From an uncultured Prevotellaceae bacterium (GTDB lineage Bacteria; Bacteroidota; Bacteroidia; Bacteroidales; Bacteroidaceae), in assembly GCA_947165505.1 (NCBI GenBank), contig CAMVAT010000013.1, positions 1 through 64,000 of the forward strand: a DNA stretch of 64,000 nucleotides. The letters are read 5' to 3'. Position 1 is the first letter of the stretch. Each line of letters opens with the position of its first letter. Of the stretch, positions 52,999-62,695 are shown in pieces. Below the pieces are notes generated by a model, which saw only the letters and a program-made list of their open reading frames with translations, was not told the DNA's origin and ran no database searches. Position numbers and translations under genes: made by a program.

Positions 52999-54855
52999 AT
53001 GTGTGGAATAGTAGGTTACATTGGTCATCGTGAGGCATATCCGATACTGATAGAAGGTTTGAAGCGTTTAGAATACCGAGGCTACGACTCAGCAGGCGTA
53101 GCCCTGCTGAATGGCGAAGGAGTGCTGAATGTGTATAAGGAGAAGGGCAAGGTAAGCAACTTAGAGCAGTTGGCCTCGTCGCGCGACTGTACGGGCACCC
53201 TTGGCATCGCGCATACCCGCTGGGCCACCCATGGTGAGCCTTCGGCAGCTAACGCCCACCCACATGTGTCAGAAAGCGGCCGTCTGGCGCTGGTACATAA
53301 CGGCATCATCGAGAACTACGGTTCCATCAAGTCATACCTGACGCAGAAAGGTTATACATTCCGCAGCAGCACCGACACCGAAGTGCTGGTGCAGTTGATA
53401 GAATTTGTGCAGCAGCGTTTCCATCTTGACTTAGGCATGGCCGTGCTTTATGCCCTCCGCCGGGTGGTCGGCGCCTATGCCATCGCCGTGATCGACAGCG
53501 AGCATCCCGAAGAAATCGTGTGCGCCCGCAAGAGCAGTCCTCTGGTCATCGGCGTGGGCGACGACGACCAAGAGTTTTTCATCGCCTCTGATGCCGTGCC
53601 CATCGTGGGCTACACCAAGCATATCGTGTATTTAGATGACGATGAAGTGGCCGTGATACGCCGCGGCGAGAGCATCAAAGTCAAGAATCTGCGCAACTCA
53701 CGCGAAGAGATAGAGCATGATGTGAAAGACGTGGATTTAGACTTAGACCGTCTGGAAAAAGGCGGTTATCCGCATTATATGCTCAAAGAGATCTACGACC
53801 AGCCCCGCTGCATCTCTGACTGCATGCGTGGCAGGTTGCTACCGAGCGAGCATCGCATCACACTGAGTGCCATCGAGTTGCACAAGAAAGAACTGCTCAG
53901 CACCCATCGTTTCATCATTGTGGCATGCGGCACGAGTTGGCATGCGGGCTTGATAGGTAAGCAGATGATCGAACAGTTTTGCAAGGTACCCGTTGACGTG
54001 GAGTATGCTTCGGAGTTTCGTTACCGCGCCCCCGTCATCGAGCCTGGGGATGTGGTCATCGCCATCTCGCAAAGCGGTGAGACCGCCGACACGCTGGCCG
54101 CCTTTAACCTGGCCAAGGAACATGGAGCCTTGTGCTTCGGCATCGTCAACTCCGTAGGATCGAGCATCGCCCGCGCCTCAGACACCGGCATCTATATCCA
54201 TGTGGGTCCGGAGATTGGTGTCGCCTCTACGAAAGCCTTTACCGGCCAGGTGACCGTGCTGACCCTGTTTTCGCTGGCCTTGGCCATGGAGAAAGGCACC
54301 ATCAGCCGCAAGGACTATGAAGAGCATATCGACGAACTGTCGCGCATCCCCGAAAAGATAGAAATGATCTTGCAGCAAGACAGTCACATACAAGACATCG
54401 CCCGCATCCTGACATACGCCCGCAACGCCCTGTATATGGGTCGAGGCTACAACTACCCCGTAGCGATGGAAGGCGCCCTCAAGCTCAAGGAGATCAGTTA
54501 TATCCACGCCGAGGGTTATCCCGCCGCCGAGATGAAGCACGGTCCCATTGCGCTGGTCGATAAAGAGATGCCCGTGATATTCATCGCCACGCACCACCAG
54601 TTATACAAAAAGATATTGAGCAATATCCAAGAAGTGTGCGCCCGCAACGGCAGCATCATCGCCATCGTGACCGAAGGCGACCAAGCTGTGAGCCAGTTGG
54701 CGGAATACACGATAGAGATACCCCACACCCTGGGCACGCTGGTCCCCCTGCTGAGCGTCATCCCGTTGCAGCTGATGGCCTACCACGTAGCCGTAGCCAA
54801 AGGTCTGAACGTGGATCAGCCGCGCAACTTAGCCAAAAGCGTGACCGTGGAATAA
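52999..54855 (+). CDS. glmS: Glucosamine-6-phosphate synthase
   Basis: A 618-aa enzyme that makes glucosamine 6-phosphate from fructose 6-phosphate and glutamine, the first step to UDP-GlcNAc. The Cys2 nucleophile follows Met1 (MCGIVGYIG) in the glutamine amidotransferase domain. The two SIS isomerase domains follow, with SQSGETADTLAA and STKAFTGQV, and the chain ends in NLAKSVTVE. Length is normal. No glmS ribozyme-like structure is visible upstream. Confidence 0.96.
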   Translation: MCGIVGYIGHREAYPILIEGLKRLEYRGYDSAGVALLNGEGVLNVYKEKGKVSNLEQLASSRDCTGTLGIAHTRWATHGEPSAANAHPHVSESGRLALVHNGIIENYGSIKSYLTQKGYTFRSSTDTEVLVQLIEFVQQRFHLDLGMAVLYALRRVVGAYAIAVIDSEHPEEIVCARKSSPLVIGVGDDDQEFFIASDAVPIVGYTKHIVYLDDDEVAVIRRGESIKVKNLRNSREEIEHDVKDVDLDLDRLEKGGYPHYMLKEIYDQPRCISDCMRGRLLPSEHRITLSAIELHKKELLSTHRFIIVACGTSWHAGLIGKQMIEQFCKVPVDVEYASEFRYRAPVIEPGDVVIAISQSGETADTLAAFNLAKEHGALCFGIVNSVGSSIARASDTGIYIHVGPEIGVASTKAFTGQVTVLTLFSLALAMEKGTISRKDYEEHIDELSRIPEKIEMILQQDSHIQDIARILTYARNALYMGRGYNYPVAMEGALKLKEISYIHAEGYPAAEMKHGPIALVDKEMPVIFIATHHQLYKKILSNIQEVCARNGSIIAIVTEGDQAVSQLAEYTIEIPHTLGTLVPLLSVIPLQLMAYHVAVAKGLNVDQPRNLAKSVTVE

Positions 54856-54966
54856 GATGGTAGTTAAGTAGATAAGTAGTTAAGTAGATAAGTAGTTAAG
54901 CCATTACTATGAGATGACTTAACTACTTATAACTATAGAGTGAGAGACCTTTTAAAAAAGGGCAGG
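54856..54966. repeat. TTAAGTAGATAAGTAG word repeat and hairpin
   Basis: Word copies of AGTTAAGTAGATAAGT start 3 nt after the glmS stop (54859-54900). CTTAACTACTTATAACT (54918-54934) is complementary to the last copy, so a hairpin can form between convergent genes. Confidence 0.65.
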
Positions 54967-55536
54967 TCAATATAATGAGATATTCATATCGAAGGGAGAC
55001 TCGATGTCGCAGAGACGTGGATGAGCCTTATCCTTTTCTGAGAGGATGATTTTCTCCTTGGGTATTCTCCAGTCGATATTCAGGTCGGGGTCGTCCCATG
55101 CGATGGCCCCTTCACTCTCGGGATGATAAAACTCATCGCACTTGTATTGGAAGACGGCCTCATCGCTCAGCACGCTGAAGCCATGGGCGAAGCCCCTTGG
55201 AATGAAAAACATCCTTTTATTCTCTTCCGTCAGTTCACAGACCGCATATTGCCCGTAAGTAGGCGACCCCTTTCTGATATCTACGGCCACATCGAGCACC
55301 GCTCCTTTGATGACCCTGACCAGTTTGCTTTGTGCAAAGGGGAATTTCTGGTAATGCAGTCCGCGCACCACCCCATATTGTGATTTACTTTCGTTGTCTT
55401 GCACGAAATTGATGACCTGTACCTCTCTGTCGAATACTTTTTTTGAATACGACTCGAAGAAATAGCCACGATCATCCTTGAAGAGTTTGGGTTCGATGAT
55501 GACGACCCCCTTGATGTTTGTTTCTATGACGTTCAT
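54967..55536 (-). CDS. rfbC: dTDP-4-dehydrorhamnose 3,5-epimerase
   Basis: A 189-aa cupin-fold enzyme of dTDP-rhamnose synthesis. It shows KLFKDDRGYFFESYSKKVFD, VRGLHYQ with the catalytic His, and IPRGFAHGFSVLSDEA. It lies 3 bp after fcl in the manC-gmd-fcl-rfbC transcript, while rfbA is in the capsule block 19 kb away. Confidence 0.93.
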   Translation of the reverse strand: MNVIETNIKGVVIIEPKLFKDDRGYFFESYSKKVFDREVQVINFVQDNESKSQYGVVRGLHYQKFPFAQSKLVRVIKGAVLDVAVDIRKGSPTYGQYAVCELTEENKRMFFIPRGFAHGFSVLSDEAVFQYKCDEFYHPESEGAIAWDDPDLNIDWRIPKEKIILSEKDKAHPRLCDIESPFDMNISLY

Positions 55537-55539
55537 TGT

Positions 55540-56706
55540 TCAATGTGTTATATACCAGTTGTATAATTTTTCCACTCCCTCCTCGATCTCCACTTGATGG
55601 TGCCATCCCAGCCGGTGCAGTTTCTCCACGTCGATGAGTTTTCGGGGCGTGCCATCGGGTTTACTGGCGTCGAACTCAATGACGCCCTCGAAGCCCACCG
55701 TCTGCGCCACCAGCTCAGACAGTCTTCTGATGGTCAACTCCTTACCCGTGCCCACATTGATATGGCAGTTGCGGATCTCGCCCAACTGCGGGATGGCTCC
55801 TCCCCTACCCTGGTTGGAATCGCGGTTGACCTGTCCGTCGGTCTTAGCGCCGTAAAACACCGACGAATATTTTTCTATTCCGATAATAGCAGCAAAATCC
55901 ACGTTGAGCAAGACATGCACAGAGGCATCAGCCATATCCTCGCTCCAGAGGAATTCCCTCAGCGGTTTGCCCGTGCCCCATAATACCACCTTATTGTCGT
56001 AGATGCCGTATTTGGCGAGTATTTGAATGATTTGCGACTTCTCCGCCTGTCCGTCGACCCCCTCAACGGGTCTTTTATCCAAGTCATTTCTGACAGCGTC
56101 CCAATTGCCATCGTGCATCATCTTAGCGAGAAACACCTTTCTCATCATAGCAGGCATGACATGGCTGTTTTCGAGGTGGAAGTTATCGTTGGGTCCATAC
56201 AGATTGGTAGGCATCACCGCGATATAATTGGTGCCATATTGCAGATTATAGCTTTCGCACATCTTCAGTCCGGCTATTTTTGCGATGGCATACTCCTCGT
56301 TGGTGTATTCAAGTGGCGAAGTGAGAAGTGCCTCCTCTTTCATGGGTTGCGGCGCATTTTTTGGATAGATGCACGTAGAACCGAGGAAGAGCAGTTTTTT
56401 GACCCCGTGGCGATACGCCTCGCTGATGACATTGCACTGTATTTTCATGTTTTGCATGATAAAGTCGGCCCTGTATAGCGAATTGGCCATGATGCCTCCG
56501 ACGAAAGCCGCGGCCAGCACCACGGCCTGAGGCTGCTCTTCGTCGAAGAACCGCCGCACGGCATCCTGCTCCGTCAGGTCGAGCTCGGCATGCGTTCTGC
56601 CCACGAGATGGTGGTATCCCCTGTTTTGCAGATTTCTCCAGATGGCCGACCCCACGAGTCCCCGGTGGCCCGCCACATATATCTTCGTATCTTGAGCGAG
56701 CGTCAT
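55540..56706 (-). CDS. fcl: GDP-L-fucose synthase
   Basis: A 388-aa short-chain dehydrogenase that converts GDP-4-keto-6-deoxymannose to GDP-L-fucose. The NADP loop is [12 protein letters not shown] and the catalytic Y-x3-K is YAIAKIAG. It is longer than the 320-aa E. coli form because of a 40-50 residue insertion near residue 270-310 (around [20 protein letters not shown]), as in other Bacteroidetes. The start overlaps the gmd stop by 4 bp. Confidence 0.94.
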   Translation of the reverse strand: MTLAQDTKIYVAGHRGLVGSAIWRNLQNRGYHHLVGRTHAELDLTEQDAVRRFFDEEQPQAVVLAAAFVGGIMANSLYRADFIMQNMKIQCNVISEAYRHGVKKLLFLGSTCIYPKNAPQPMKEEALLTSPLEYTNEEYAIAKIAGLKMCESYNLQYGTNYIAVMPTNLYGPNDNFHLENSHVMPAMMRKVFLAKMMHDGNWDAVRNDLDKRPVEGVDGQAEKSQIIQILAKYGIYDNKVVLWGTGKPLREFLWSEDMADASVHVLLNVDFAAIIGIEKYSSVFYGAKTDGQVNRDSNQGRGGAIPQLGEIRNCHINVGTGKELTIRRLSELVAQTVGFEGVIEFDASKPDGTPRKLIDVEKLHRLGWHHQVEIEEGVEKLYNWYITH

Positions 56707-57791
56707 CCTTCTATTTTAGATTTGAGGTACAGTTTGTGCACGAACTTCATATCGTGTTGCACCATGATTTTCACCAATTGCTGGAAAGACGTTTTTCTGG
56801 GATTCCACCCCAGCAGCGTCTTCGCCTTGGTGGGGTCGCCGAGCAGCTGGTCCACCTCGGCGGGTCTGAAATATTTAGGATCGACCTCAACGATGGCCTT
56901 CCCCGTCTTTTTGTCAAATCCTTTTTCTTCGACCCCCTCTCCTTTCCATTCCAGTTCGATACCCACCTCTTGGAAGGCCAGCGTGGCAAACTCCCTCACG
57001 GTATGATACTCACCGGTAGCGATGACGAAATCTTCGGGCTGCGGCTGTTGCAGTATGAGCCACATACACTCCACATAGTCGCGCGCATATCCCCAGTCGC
57101 GCAGCGAGTTGAGATTACCGAGATAGAGTTTATCTTGATACCCCTGTGCGATACGTGCAGCCGCGAGCGTGATTTTCCGGGTGACGAACGTCTCACCCCT
57201 TCTTTCACTCTCATGGTTGAAGAGGATGCCGTTAGCGCAGAACATCCCGTACGACTCCCTATAATTCTTCATGATCCAGAAACCGTAGAGTTTGGCCACG
57301 CCGTATGGCGACCTGGGATAGAACGGCGTCGTCTCCTTTTGCGGCACCTCCTGCACGAGTCCGAAGAGTTCGGATGTAGAGGCCTGATAAATATGGCAAA
57401 CCTTCTCCAATCCGCAAATGCGCACCGCCTCTAACAGCCGGAGCACGCCTACGGCATCCGTCTCCGCGGTATATTCCGGCACGTCGAACGACACTTTGAC
57501 ATGGCTTTGCGCGGCGAGATTGTAGATTTCTGTCGGTTTCGTCTCACCGATGATCCTGATGAGCGACGACGAGTCGGTCATATCCGCCCAATGCAGGTTG
57601 ACCAGTCGCTTTTGCTTCATATCCCTGACCCACTCATCGAGATAAAGATGTTCGATACGAGCAGTATTGAACGAAGACGAACGTCTGAGCAGTCCGTGCA
57701 CTTCGTATCCCTTTTCGATTAAGAATTCAGCCAGGTAGGAGCCGTCCTGCCCGGTAATGCCCGTGATAAGGGCCACTTTTCGTTGTTGCAT
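56703..57791 (-). CDS. gmd: GDP-mannose 4,6-dehydratase
   Basis: A 362-aa enzyme that converts GDP-mannose to GDP-4-keto-6-deoxymannose. It has the NADP loop [15 protein letters not shown] and [20 protein letters not shown] near the active site. Length and motifs are typical. It follows manC by 9 bp and leads into fcl, giving the complete GDP-fucose route from mannose 1-phosphate. Confidence 0.95.
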   Translation of the reverse strand: MQQRKVALITGITGQDGSYLAEFLIEKGYEVHGLLRRSSSFNTARIEHLYLDEWVRDMKQKRLVNLHWADMTDSSSLIRIIGETKPTEIYNLAAQSHVKVSFDVPEYTAETDAVGVLRLLEAVRICGLEKVCHIYQASTSELFGLVQEVPQKETTPFYPRSPYGVAKLYGFWIMKNYRESYGMFCANGILFNHESERRGETFVTRKITLAAARIAQGYQDKLYLGNLNSLRDWGYARDYVECMWLILQQPQPEDFVIATGEYHTVREFATLAFQEVGIELEWKGEGVEEKGFDKKTGKAIVEVDPKYFRPAEVDQLLGDPTKAKTLLGWNPRKTSFQQLVKIMVQHDMKFVHKLYLKSKIEG

Positions 57792-57800
57792 GTTAGTGTT

Positions 57801-58871
57801 TTAAGCGTCTTCTCCGGCGAACTGTTTGATTCGCTGTTCTTCAGAGAGTTGACAAATGAGTAATGTATTGTTTTTTTCTGCCACGATATATCCGTCAAGT
57901 CCTTGTATGACCACTTTTTTCTCTTCGGTGGCATGGATGATGCAATTATGTGTCTCGAAGAGCGAGATATTCTCGCCTATCTTTCCATTGCCATACAGGT
58001 CTTTTGGTGTCTGTGTGAGCAATGCACCCCATGTGCCGAGGTCGCTCCATCCGAAGTCGGCCGGACAGACGAATATCTCCTCGGCTTTCTCCATAATGGC
58101 ATAATCGACAGAGATGCTCTCACATTCGGGGTACCGCTCGTCGATGACCTGCTGTTCCTGGTCAGTGCCGTAGATATGTGCGATAGACTCGAACTGTTTG
58201 CTCAGCGTGGGCTGGTAAATCCTGAACGCATTGACGATGGTGCTGACGCTCCAGATGAAGATGCCCGCATTCCAGAAATAGCTTTTCTGCTGGATATATT
58301 TCTGTGCTGTGGCAAGGTCGGGTTTCTCTCTGAACGAATCGACCCTGAAGATCTCCTTATTGCTCAGCGACGAGGCCGTGAGGTCGGCCTGTATATATCC
58401 GTATCCCGTCTCGGGTCTGGTGGGTTTCATGCCCAGAGTGACGATGGCGTCGGTTTCAGACGTGAAGACCATACACTGCTGTATGACCCTTCTGAACTCG
58501 TTTTCGTTCATCACGATATGGTCGCTGGGCGTGATGACGACATTGGCTTTTGGGTTGAGCGTTTTGATTCTCCAACTGACATAGGCGATGCACGGAGCTG
58601 TATTTCTCCGGCACGGTTCACAGAGAATATTGGCGCGTGGCACCTCGGGCAGTTGCTGGTGACAGATGTCAGCATATTTTTTGTTAGTCACAATCCACAC
58701 ATTCTGTGGCGGACAAATCCCTGCGAACCTGTCGTAAGTGAGTTGCAGGAGCGAGCGCCCCACCCCGAGCACATCGATAAACTGTTTTGGGTACTCAGCC
58801 GTGCTCATCGGCCAGAAACGACTCCCCACGCCCCCCGCCATGATGACGAGGTGATTGTCAGATTGAATCAT
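57801..58871 (-). CDS. manC: Mannose-1-phosphate guanylyltransferase
   Basis: A 356-aa enzyme that makes GDP-mannose. The nucleotide loop is MAGGVGSRFWPMS, and TPSDHIV and FIWSVSTI match the family. It lacks the C-terminal isomerase domain of bifunctional ManC proteins. It is first in the GDP-fucose transcript, behind a consensus promoter. Confidence 0.93.
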   Translation of the reverse strand: MIQSDNHLVIMAGGVGSRFWPMSTAEYPKQFIDVLGVGRSLLQLTYDRFAGICPPQNVWIVTNKKYADICHQQLPEVPRANILCEPCRRNTAPCIAYVSWRIKTLNPKANVVITPSDHIVMNENEFRRVIQQCMVFTSETDAIVTLGMKPTRPETGYGYIQADLTASSLSNKEIFRVDSFREKPDLATAQKYIQQKSYFWNAGIFIWSVSTIVNAFRIYQPTLSKQFESIAHIYGTDQEQQVIDERYPECESISVDYAIMEKAEEIFVCPADFGWSDLGTWGALLTQTPKDLYGNGKIGENISLFETHNCIIHATEEKKVVIQGLDGYIVAEKNNTLLICQLSEEQRIKQFAGEDA

Positions 58872-58888
58872 AGTATTCTATTTTTTTG

Positions 58889-58919
58889 CAAAAATACATC
58901 AAAGTCGAGAGAAAACAAA
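58889..58919 (-). promoter_or_regulatory. Promoter of the manC-gmd-fcl-rfbC transcript
   Basis: TTTG (58916-58919), a 19 bp spacer and TATTTTTG (58889-58896) on the minus strand, just before manC. Confidence 0.75.
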
Positions 58920-58975
58920 AAAAATCACTTTGTTTTTTAGACAAGCGAGTCAAATCTCACTTTCGCCAATGGGAA

Positions 58976-59956
58976 TCAGTCGATGGTCCAAGTGCCGTCG
59001 TCGCGGAACCCGTTCAAGAAATCCTCGGCTTTCATCCTCTTTTTTCCCGCCATCTGTAGCGATAAGATTCTGATGGTGCCATCGACAGTAGAGACGAACA
59101 GTCCTTTGGACGTGGTCCAAATCTGCCGGGGCTGTTCATGCCCCTGCACGGGTTCACACTTTTCGGTCTGGAAGATTTTCACCACCACAGGCTGTTCCTG
59201 TCCGTGCCTGAAGGTGGTCCATACCCCCGGATAGGGACTGAGTCCGCGTACGAAGTCATAGATGCGCTTGGTAGTCAGCGCCCAGTCGATGCGGCACGTC
59301 TCCTTGAATATTTTTGGAGCCGTATGCAGCACGGTGTCTGTCGTCAGCCAGTTTTCTTGCGGCAGAGCCTCCACCTGTCCTTCGCCCTCGATGATCGCAT
59401 TGACGGTCTCGATGCACAGTTGTGCGCCGAGTGTCATCAGTCCGTCATAGACATACTCCACATCGGCATCGTCGGGGATGTCGAAAGGCCTCTGCATGAT
59501 GATTTTCCCGGTATCTATATCATGGTCAAGGAAGAACGTGGTGACACCCGTTTTCGTCTCTCCGTTGATGACCGCCCAATTGATAGGCGCCGCCCCCCTA
59601 TATTGCGGCAGGAGCGCGGCATGCACATTGAAGGTGCCATATCGGGGCATGTCCCACACCACCTCGGGCAGCATCCTGAACGCCACGACGACCTGCAAGT
59701 CGGCGTGGTATTCCCTCAGCAGTGCAAGGAATCCTTCATCTTTCATCTTTTCCGGTTGCAACACCGGTATCTGATGCTGCAAGGCATATTTTTTCACCTC
59801 AGAGGGTTGCAGCACGCTGCCGTGTCTGCCCACGGGTTTGTCAGGTTGCGTGACGACAGCCACCACGTTGTATCCGCCTTCGACCAATGCCTGCAGCGAG
59901 GCGACGGCGAAATCGGGCGTGCCCATAAAAATAATTCTCAATTGTTCTTTAGTCAT
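58976..59956 (-). CDS. fmt: Methionyl-tRNA formyltransferase
   Basis: A 326-aa enzyme that formylates initiator Met-tRNA with 10-formyltetrahydrofolate. It starts at the ATG at 59956 (MTKEQLRIIFMGTPDFA). The active-site loop is HAALLPQYRGAAPINWAVI, and the C-terminal OB-like domain is present. It lies 67 bp after the chloride channel gene, the last gene of a sua5-clc-fmt transcript. Confidence 0.95.
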   Translation of the reverse strand: MTKEQLRIIFMGTPDFAVASLQALVEGGYNVVAVVTQPDKPVGRHGSVLQPSEVKKYALQHQIPVLQPEKMKDEGFLALLREYHADLQVVVAFRMLPEVVWDMPRYGTFNVHAALLPQYRGAAPINWAVINGETKTGVTTFFLDHDIDTGKIIMQRPFDIPDDADVEYVYDGLMTLGAQLCIETVNAIIEGEGQVEALPQENWLTTDTVLHTAPKIFKETCRIDWALTTKRIYDFVRGLSPYPGVWTTFRHGQEQPVVVKIFQTEKCEPVQGHEQPRQIWTTSKGLFVSTVDGTIRILSLQMAGKKRMKAEDFLNGFRDDGTWTID

Positions 59957-60023
59957 AATCACAAAAAAATCAACTTCAGTCAGTTCCAGTTGACTGGAAG
60001 GGGAAAAAAGCAGTTAGAAACGA

Positions 60024-61826
60024 TCAGTCGGCCGAGAAATCAGCCACCATCTTACGATACATGGTGTACATCCTGACTCTCGACACATAGCCGACGAGCC
60101 TGTTGGCCGTGTCGGTCACGGGCAGTTGCTGCGCATTGGTGCGTTCGAACGTATGCATGACATCCTCCATGGAGTCGTTTTGTCCGAGTGTAGCCACAGG
60201 CGGTGCCATCAGTTGCGCCACCGTAAAATGGTGATACAACTCGGTACGGAAGACGACATGACGGATTTTGGTGAAATCTATTTCTCCGAGCAGCGTGCCG
60301 GCATCGTCGAGCACAGGCAGCAGGATAGACTTGCTTCTACTGAAGGCATGCACGAGCGTGCCCAGTTCCATGTCTTTATTGACAGCATGATAATCCTTGT
60401 CGATGACACTCTCCAGACTCATCAGCGTGAGCACCGAGTGGTCGGTATGGTGTGTGAGCAGGTTGCCCTCCCGGGCCAGTCTCATGCCATAGATGCTGTG
60501 CGGTTCGAAGATGATGATGGTGAGGTATGCGCAAATGCTGACGATCATGAGAGGCAGGAAGAGCTGGTATCCGCCTGTGAGTTCAGCGATGAGGAAGATA
60601 CCCGTGAGTGGAGCGTGCATGACACCCGCCATGACACCCGCCATGCCCAGCAGCGTGAAATTCTTCTCTGGCACGAACACCCCGATTTGGTTGACATTCC
60701 ACACCCTGGCGAAGAGGAATCCGCCGAAAGCGCCGATGAAGAGCGACGGTGCGAACGTACCTCCGCATCCGCCGGCGCCGTTGGTGGCCGAAGTGGCAAA
60801 CACCTTCGTGAGCAACACGAGGGCGATGTATAAGATGAGCAGATTGTCCTGTCCGTAGAAGAGCGAGTTGCCCATCACACCATTCCAGTCGGCCTCACTT
60901 CTTCCGTTGAGCAGCACATTGATGCTGCTATATCCCTCGCCATAGAGCGACGGGAAGAGGAAGATCAGAGCGCTGAGGATGACACCTCCGACGAGCAGTT
61001 TCACATATCTGTGATTGTTCAGTTTCTTAAACATCCCCTCGCATGCCGTCATCATACGTATGAAGTAGAGGCTGATGAGTCCGCAGAACACCCCCAGCAG
61101 TATCGTGGCCGGCACCCTCTCTATGGCCCATGCCCCGTCGAGCTGGAAATGGAAGAGCGAGTCGCCCCCCAGGAAGAGGTACGTGAAGCACATGGCCGTG
61201 ACACATGAGATGAGAATAGGCATGAGCGCCGCCATGGTCAGGTCGATCATGAGCACCTCGAGCGTGAACACGAGTCCGGCGATGGGCGCTTTGAAGATGC
61301 CTGCGATGGCCGCCGAGGCGCCGCATCCTACCAGCACCATCAGCGTCTTGCGGTCCATGTGGAACAGCTGTCCGAGATTGCTTCCGATGGCCGACCCCGT
61401 GAGCACGATGGGCGCCTCGGCTCCCACCGACCCGCCGAATCCGATAGTCAGGGCCGAAGCGATGACCGAGCTCCAGCAGTTGTGCCGTTTTAGTTTGGCC
61501 TGCTTTCTGCTGATGGCATACAGGATGCGTGTGATGCCATGGCTGATATTGTCTCTGACCACATACTTGACGAAAAGCGAGGTGAGATAGATGCCGAAGA
61601 TGGGGAAGAGCAGATAGAGCCAGTTGTATGACTGATACTCAAATCCGGAAGTGAGCAGATGCTCAATCTCGCGGATGAGCCCATGCAAGACCCACGCAGC
61701 CACAGCCGCCAAGAGCCCCACGAAGAAAGCCAGTATCAGCGTGAGATGTTTGTCGCTGATGTATCGTTTTCTCCATGCGAACAATTGGTGGACCACCGTT
61801 TGCGTATTCTTTTGCATGACCGTCAC
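60024..61826 (-). CDS. ClC-family chloride channel/antiporter with CBS domains
   Basis: A 600-aa inner-membrane protein with about ten helices and two C-terminal CBS domains (about 450-600). The selectivity-filter region reads GGSVGAEAPIVLTGSA, which keeps the gating Glu but has Ala in place of the usual Gly of GREGP. GAGGCGGTFAPSLFIGA is the second signature. It moves Cl- (or F-) against protons. It starts 7 bp after the sua5-like gene. Confidence 0.9.
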   Translation of the reverse strand: MTVMQKNTQTVVHQLFAWRKRYISDKHLTLILAFFVGLLAAVAAWVLHGLIREIEHLLTSGFEYQSYNWLYLLFPIFGIYLTSLFVKYVVRDNISHGITRILYAISRKQAKLKRHNCWSSVIASALTIGFGGSVGAEAPIVLTGSAIGSNLGQLFHMDRKTLMVLVGCGASAAIAGIFKAPIAGLVFTLEVLMIDLTMAALMPILISCVTAMCFTYLFLGGDSLFHFQLDGAWAIERVPATILLGVFCGLISLYFIRMMTACEGMFKKLNNHRYVKLLVGGVILSALIFLFPSLYGEGYSSINVLLNGRSEADWNGVMGNSLFYGQDNLLILYIALVLLTKVFATSATNGAGGCGGTFAPSLFIGAFGGFLFARVWNVNQIGVFVPEKNFTLLGMAGVMAGVMHAPLTGIFLIAELTGGYQLFLPLMIVSICAYLTIIIFEPHSIYGMRLAREGNLLTHHTDHSVLTLMSLESVIDKDYHAVNKDMELGTLVHAFSRSKSILLPVLDDAGTLLGEIDFTKIRHVVFRTELYHHFTVAQLMAPPVATLGQNDSMEDVMHTFERTNAQQLPVTDTANRLVGYVSRVRMYTMYRKMVADFSAD

Positions 61827-61832
61827 GTTGAA

Positions 61833-62405
61833 TTATTTTCTGATGATGGTCACGACACTCGACACGTCGATTTTAATGATAGAAGAGGGCGTATGCGGTT
61901 TCTTCTCCTGACGTCTTGAGGTGCAGACATAGTCAACCGCTTCGATGAGCGCGGGGTCGAGGTCGCAATAATTCTGTGCGGGCTGCATGCCGCTGATATT
62001 CGCACTTGTTGACACGATGGGCTTTTGAAATCTGTAGCACAGCTCTTTAGAAAACGGCTCTTTGGTGATTCTCATGGCCACAGACCCATCCTCGGCAATG
62101 AGGTTGGGTGCCAGATTGACCGCCCCGTCGAGTATGACCGTAGTGGGTTTGACGGCCAGTTCCATCACATCCCATGCCACGGCGGGCACGTTACGCACAT
62201 ACCGCTGCAGGCGCGCGTCACTATCTACGAGGCAAATCATTGCCTTGGAGTCTTGTCTCTGTTTGATGGCATATACCTTTGCCACAGCCTCAGGATTGGT
62301 GGCATCGCACCCCACCCCCCAAACGGTATCTGTAGGATACAGGATGACGCCCCCCTTGCGCATCACCTCAACGGCTTGTCTGATGTCTTTATCGTATGGT
62401 GTCAT
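61833..62405 (-). CDS. L-threonylcarbamoyladenylate synthase (Sua5/YrdC family)
   Basis: A 190-aa YrdC-fold enzyme that makes threonylcarbamoyl-AMP for the t6A tRNA modification. The core motif is YPTDTVWGVGCDATNPEAV, then AIKQRQDSKA and PIVSTSANISG. The extra C-terminal Sua5 domain is absent. It leads a transcript with the chloride channel and fmt behind a consensus promoter. Confidence 0.93.
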   Translation of the reverse strand: MTPYDKDIRQAVEVMRKGGVILYPTDTVWGVGCDATNPEAVAKVYAIKQRQDSKAMICLVDSDARLQRYVRNVPAVAWDVMELAVKPTTVILDGAVNLAPNLIAEDGSVAMRITKEPFSKELCYRFQKPIVSTSANISGMQPAQNYCDLDPALIEAVDYVCTSRRQEKKPHTPSSIIKIDVSSVVTIIRK

Positions 62406-62427
62406 TGTTGGAAATGAAATAAGACCA

Positions 62428-62458
62428 CAAAATTACACAAAAAAAAGCACAAACCAAA
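62428..62458 (-). promoter_or_regulatory. Promoter of the sua5-clc-fmt transcript
   Basis: TTTG (62455-62458), a 19 bp spacer and TAATTTTG (62428-62435) on the minus strand. Confidence 0.7.
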
Positions 62459-62642
62459 AAGAGTTGATGATTTTTTTCTTTTTGTGGGTAATTCTTAATT
62501 TCAGTCAATGACAGAAGGACTTGTTTTTGACAGAAGAACAGAAGGACATTTTTTTGAGATTGTAGAACAGAAGAACATGTTTTTGAGGCAGAAGAACAGA
62601 AGGACAGATGTTTTTGGCAATATGGGGCGGCAAGAAAGAAAA

Positions 62643-62675
62643 AAAACGTCATTACGACAGGCGTAATGACGTTTT
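62643..62675 (-). terminator. Terminator of the ROK gene
   Basis: AAAACGTCATTACG and its exact complement around ACAGG, 21 bp after the ROK gene stop. Confidence 0.85.
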
Positions 62676-62695
62676 GAAGATATGTATCAGGATGA

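Larger units (their letters stand above)
62406..62695. repeat. Gap with imperfect tandem repeat and terminator
   Basis: It contains the sua5-like promoter (62428-62458) and then about four imperfect copies of AACAGAAGGACATTTTTTTGAG (62506-62620), with spacing near 27-30 bp. The perfect 14 bp stem terminator of the ROK gene follows. No gene is seen. Confidence 0.65.

Noticed and set aside
62506..62620. CRISPR array
   Set aside because: The repeats are imperfect, the spacers are T-runs of variable size, and there are no cas genes.
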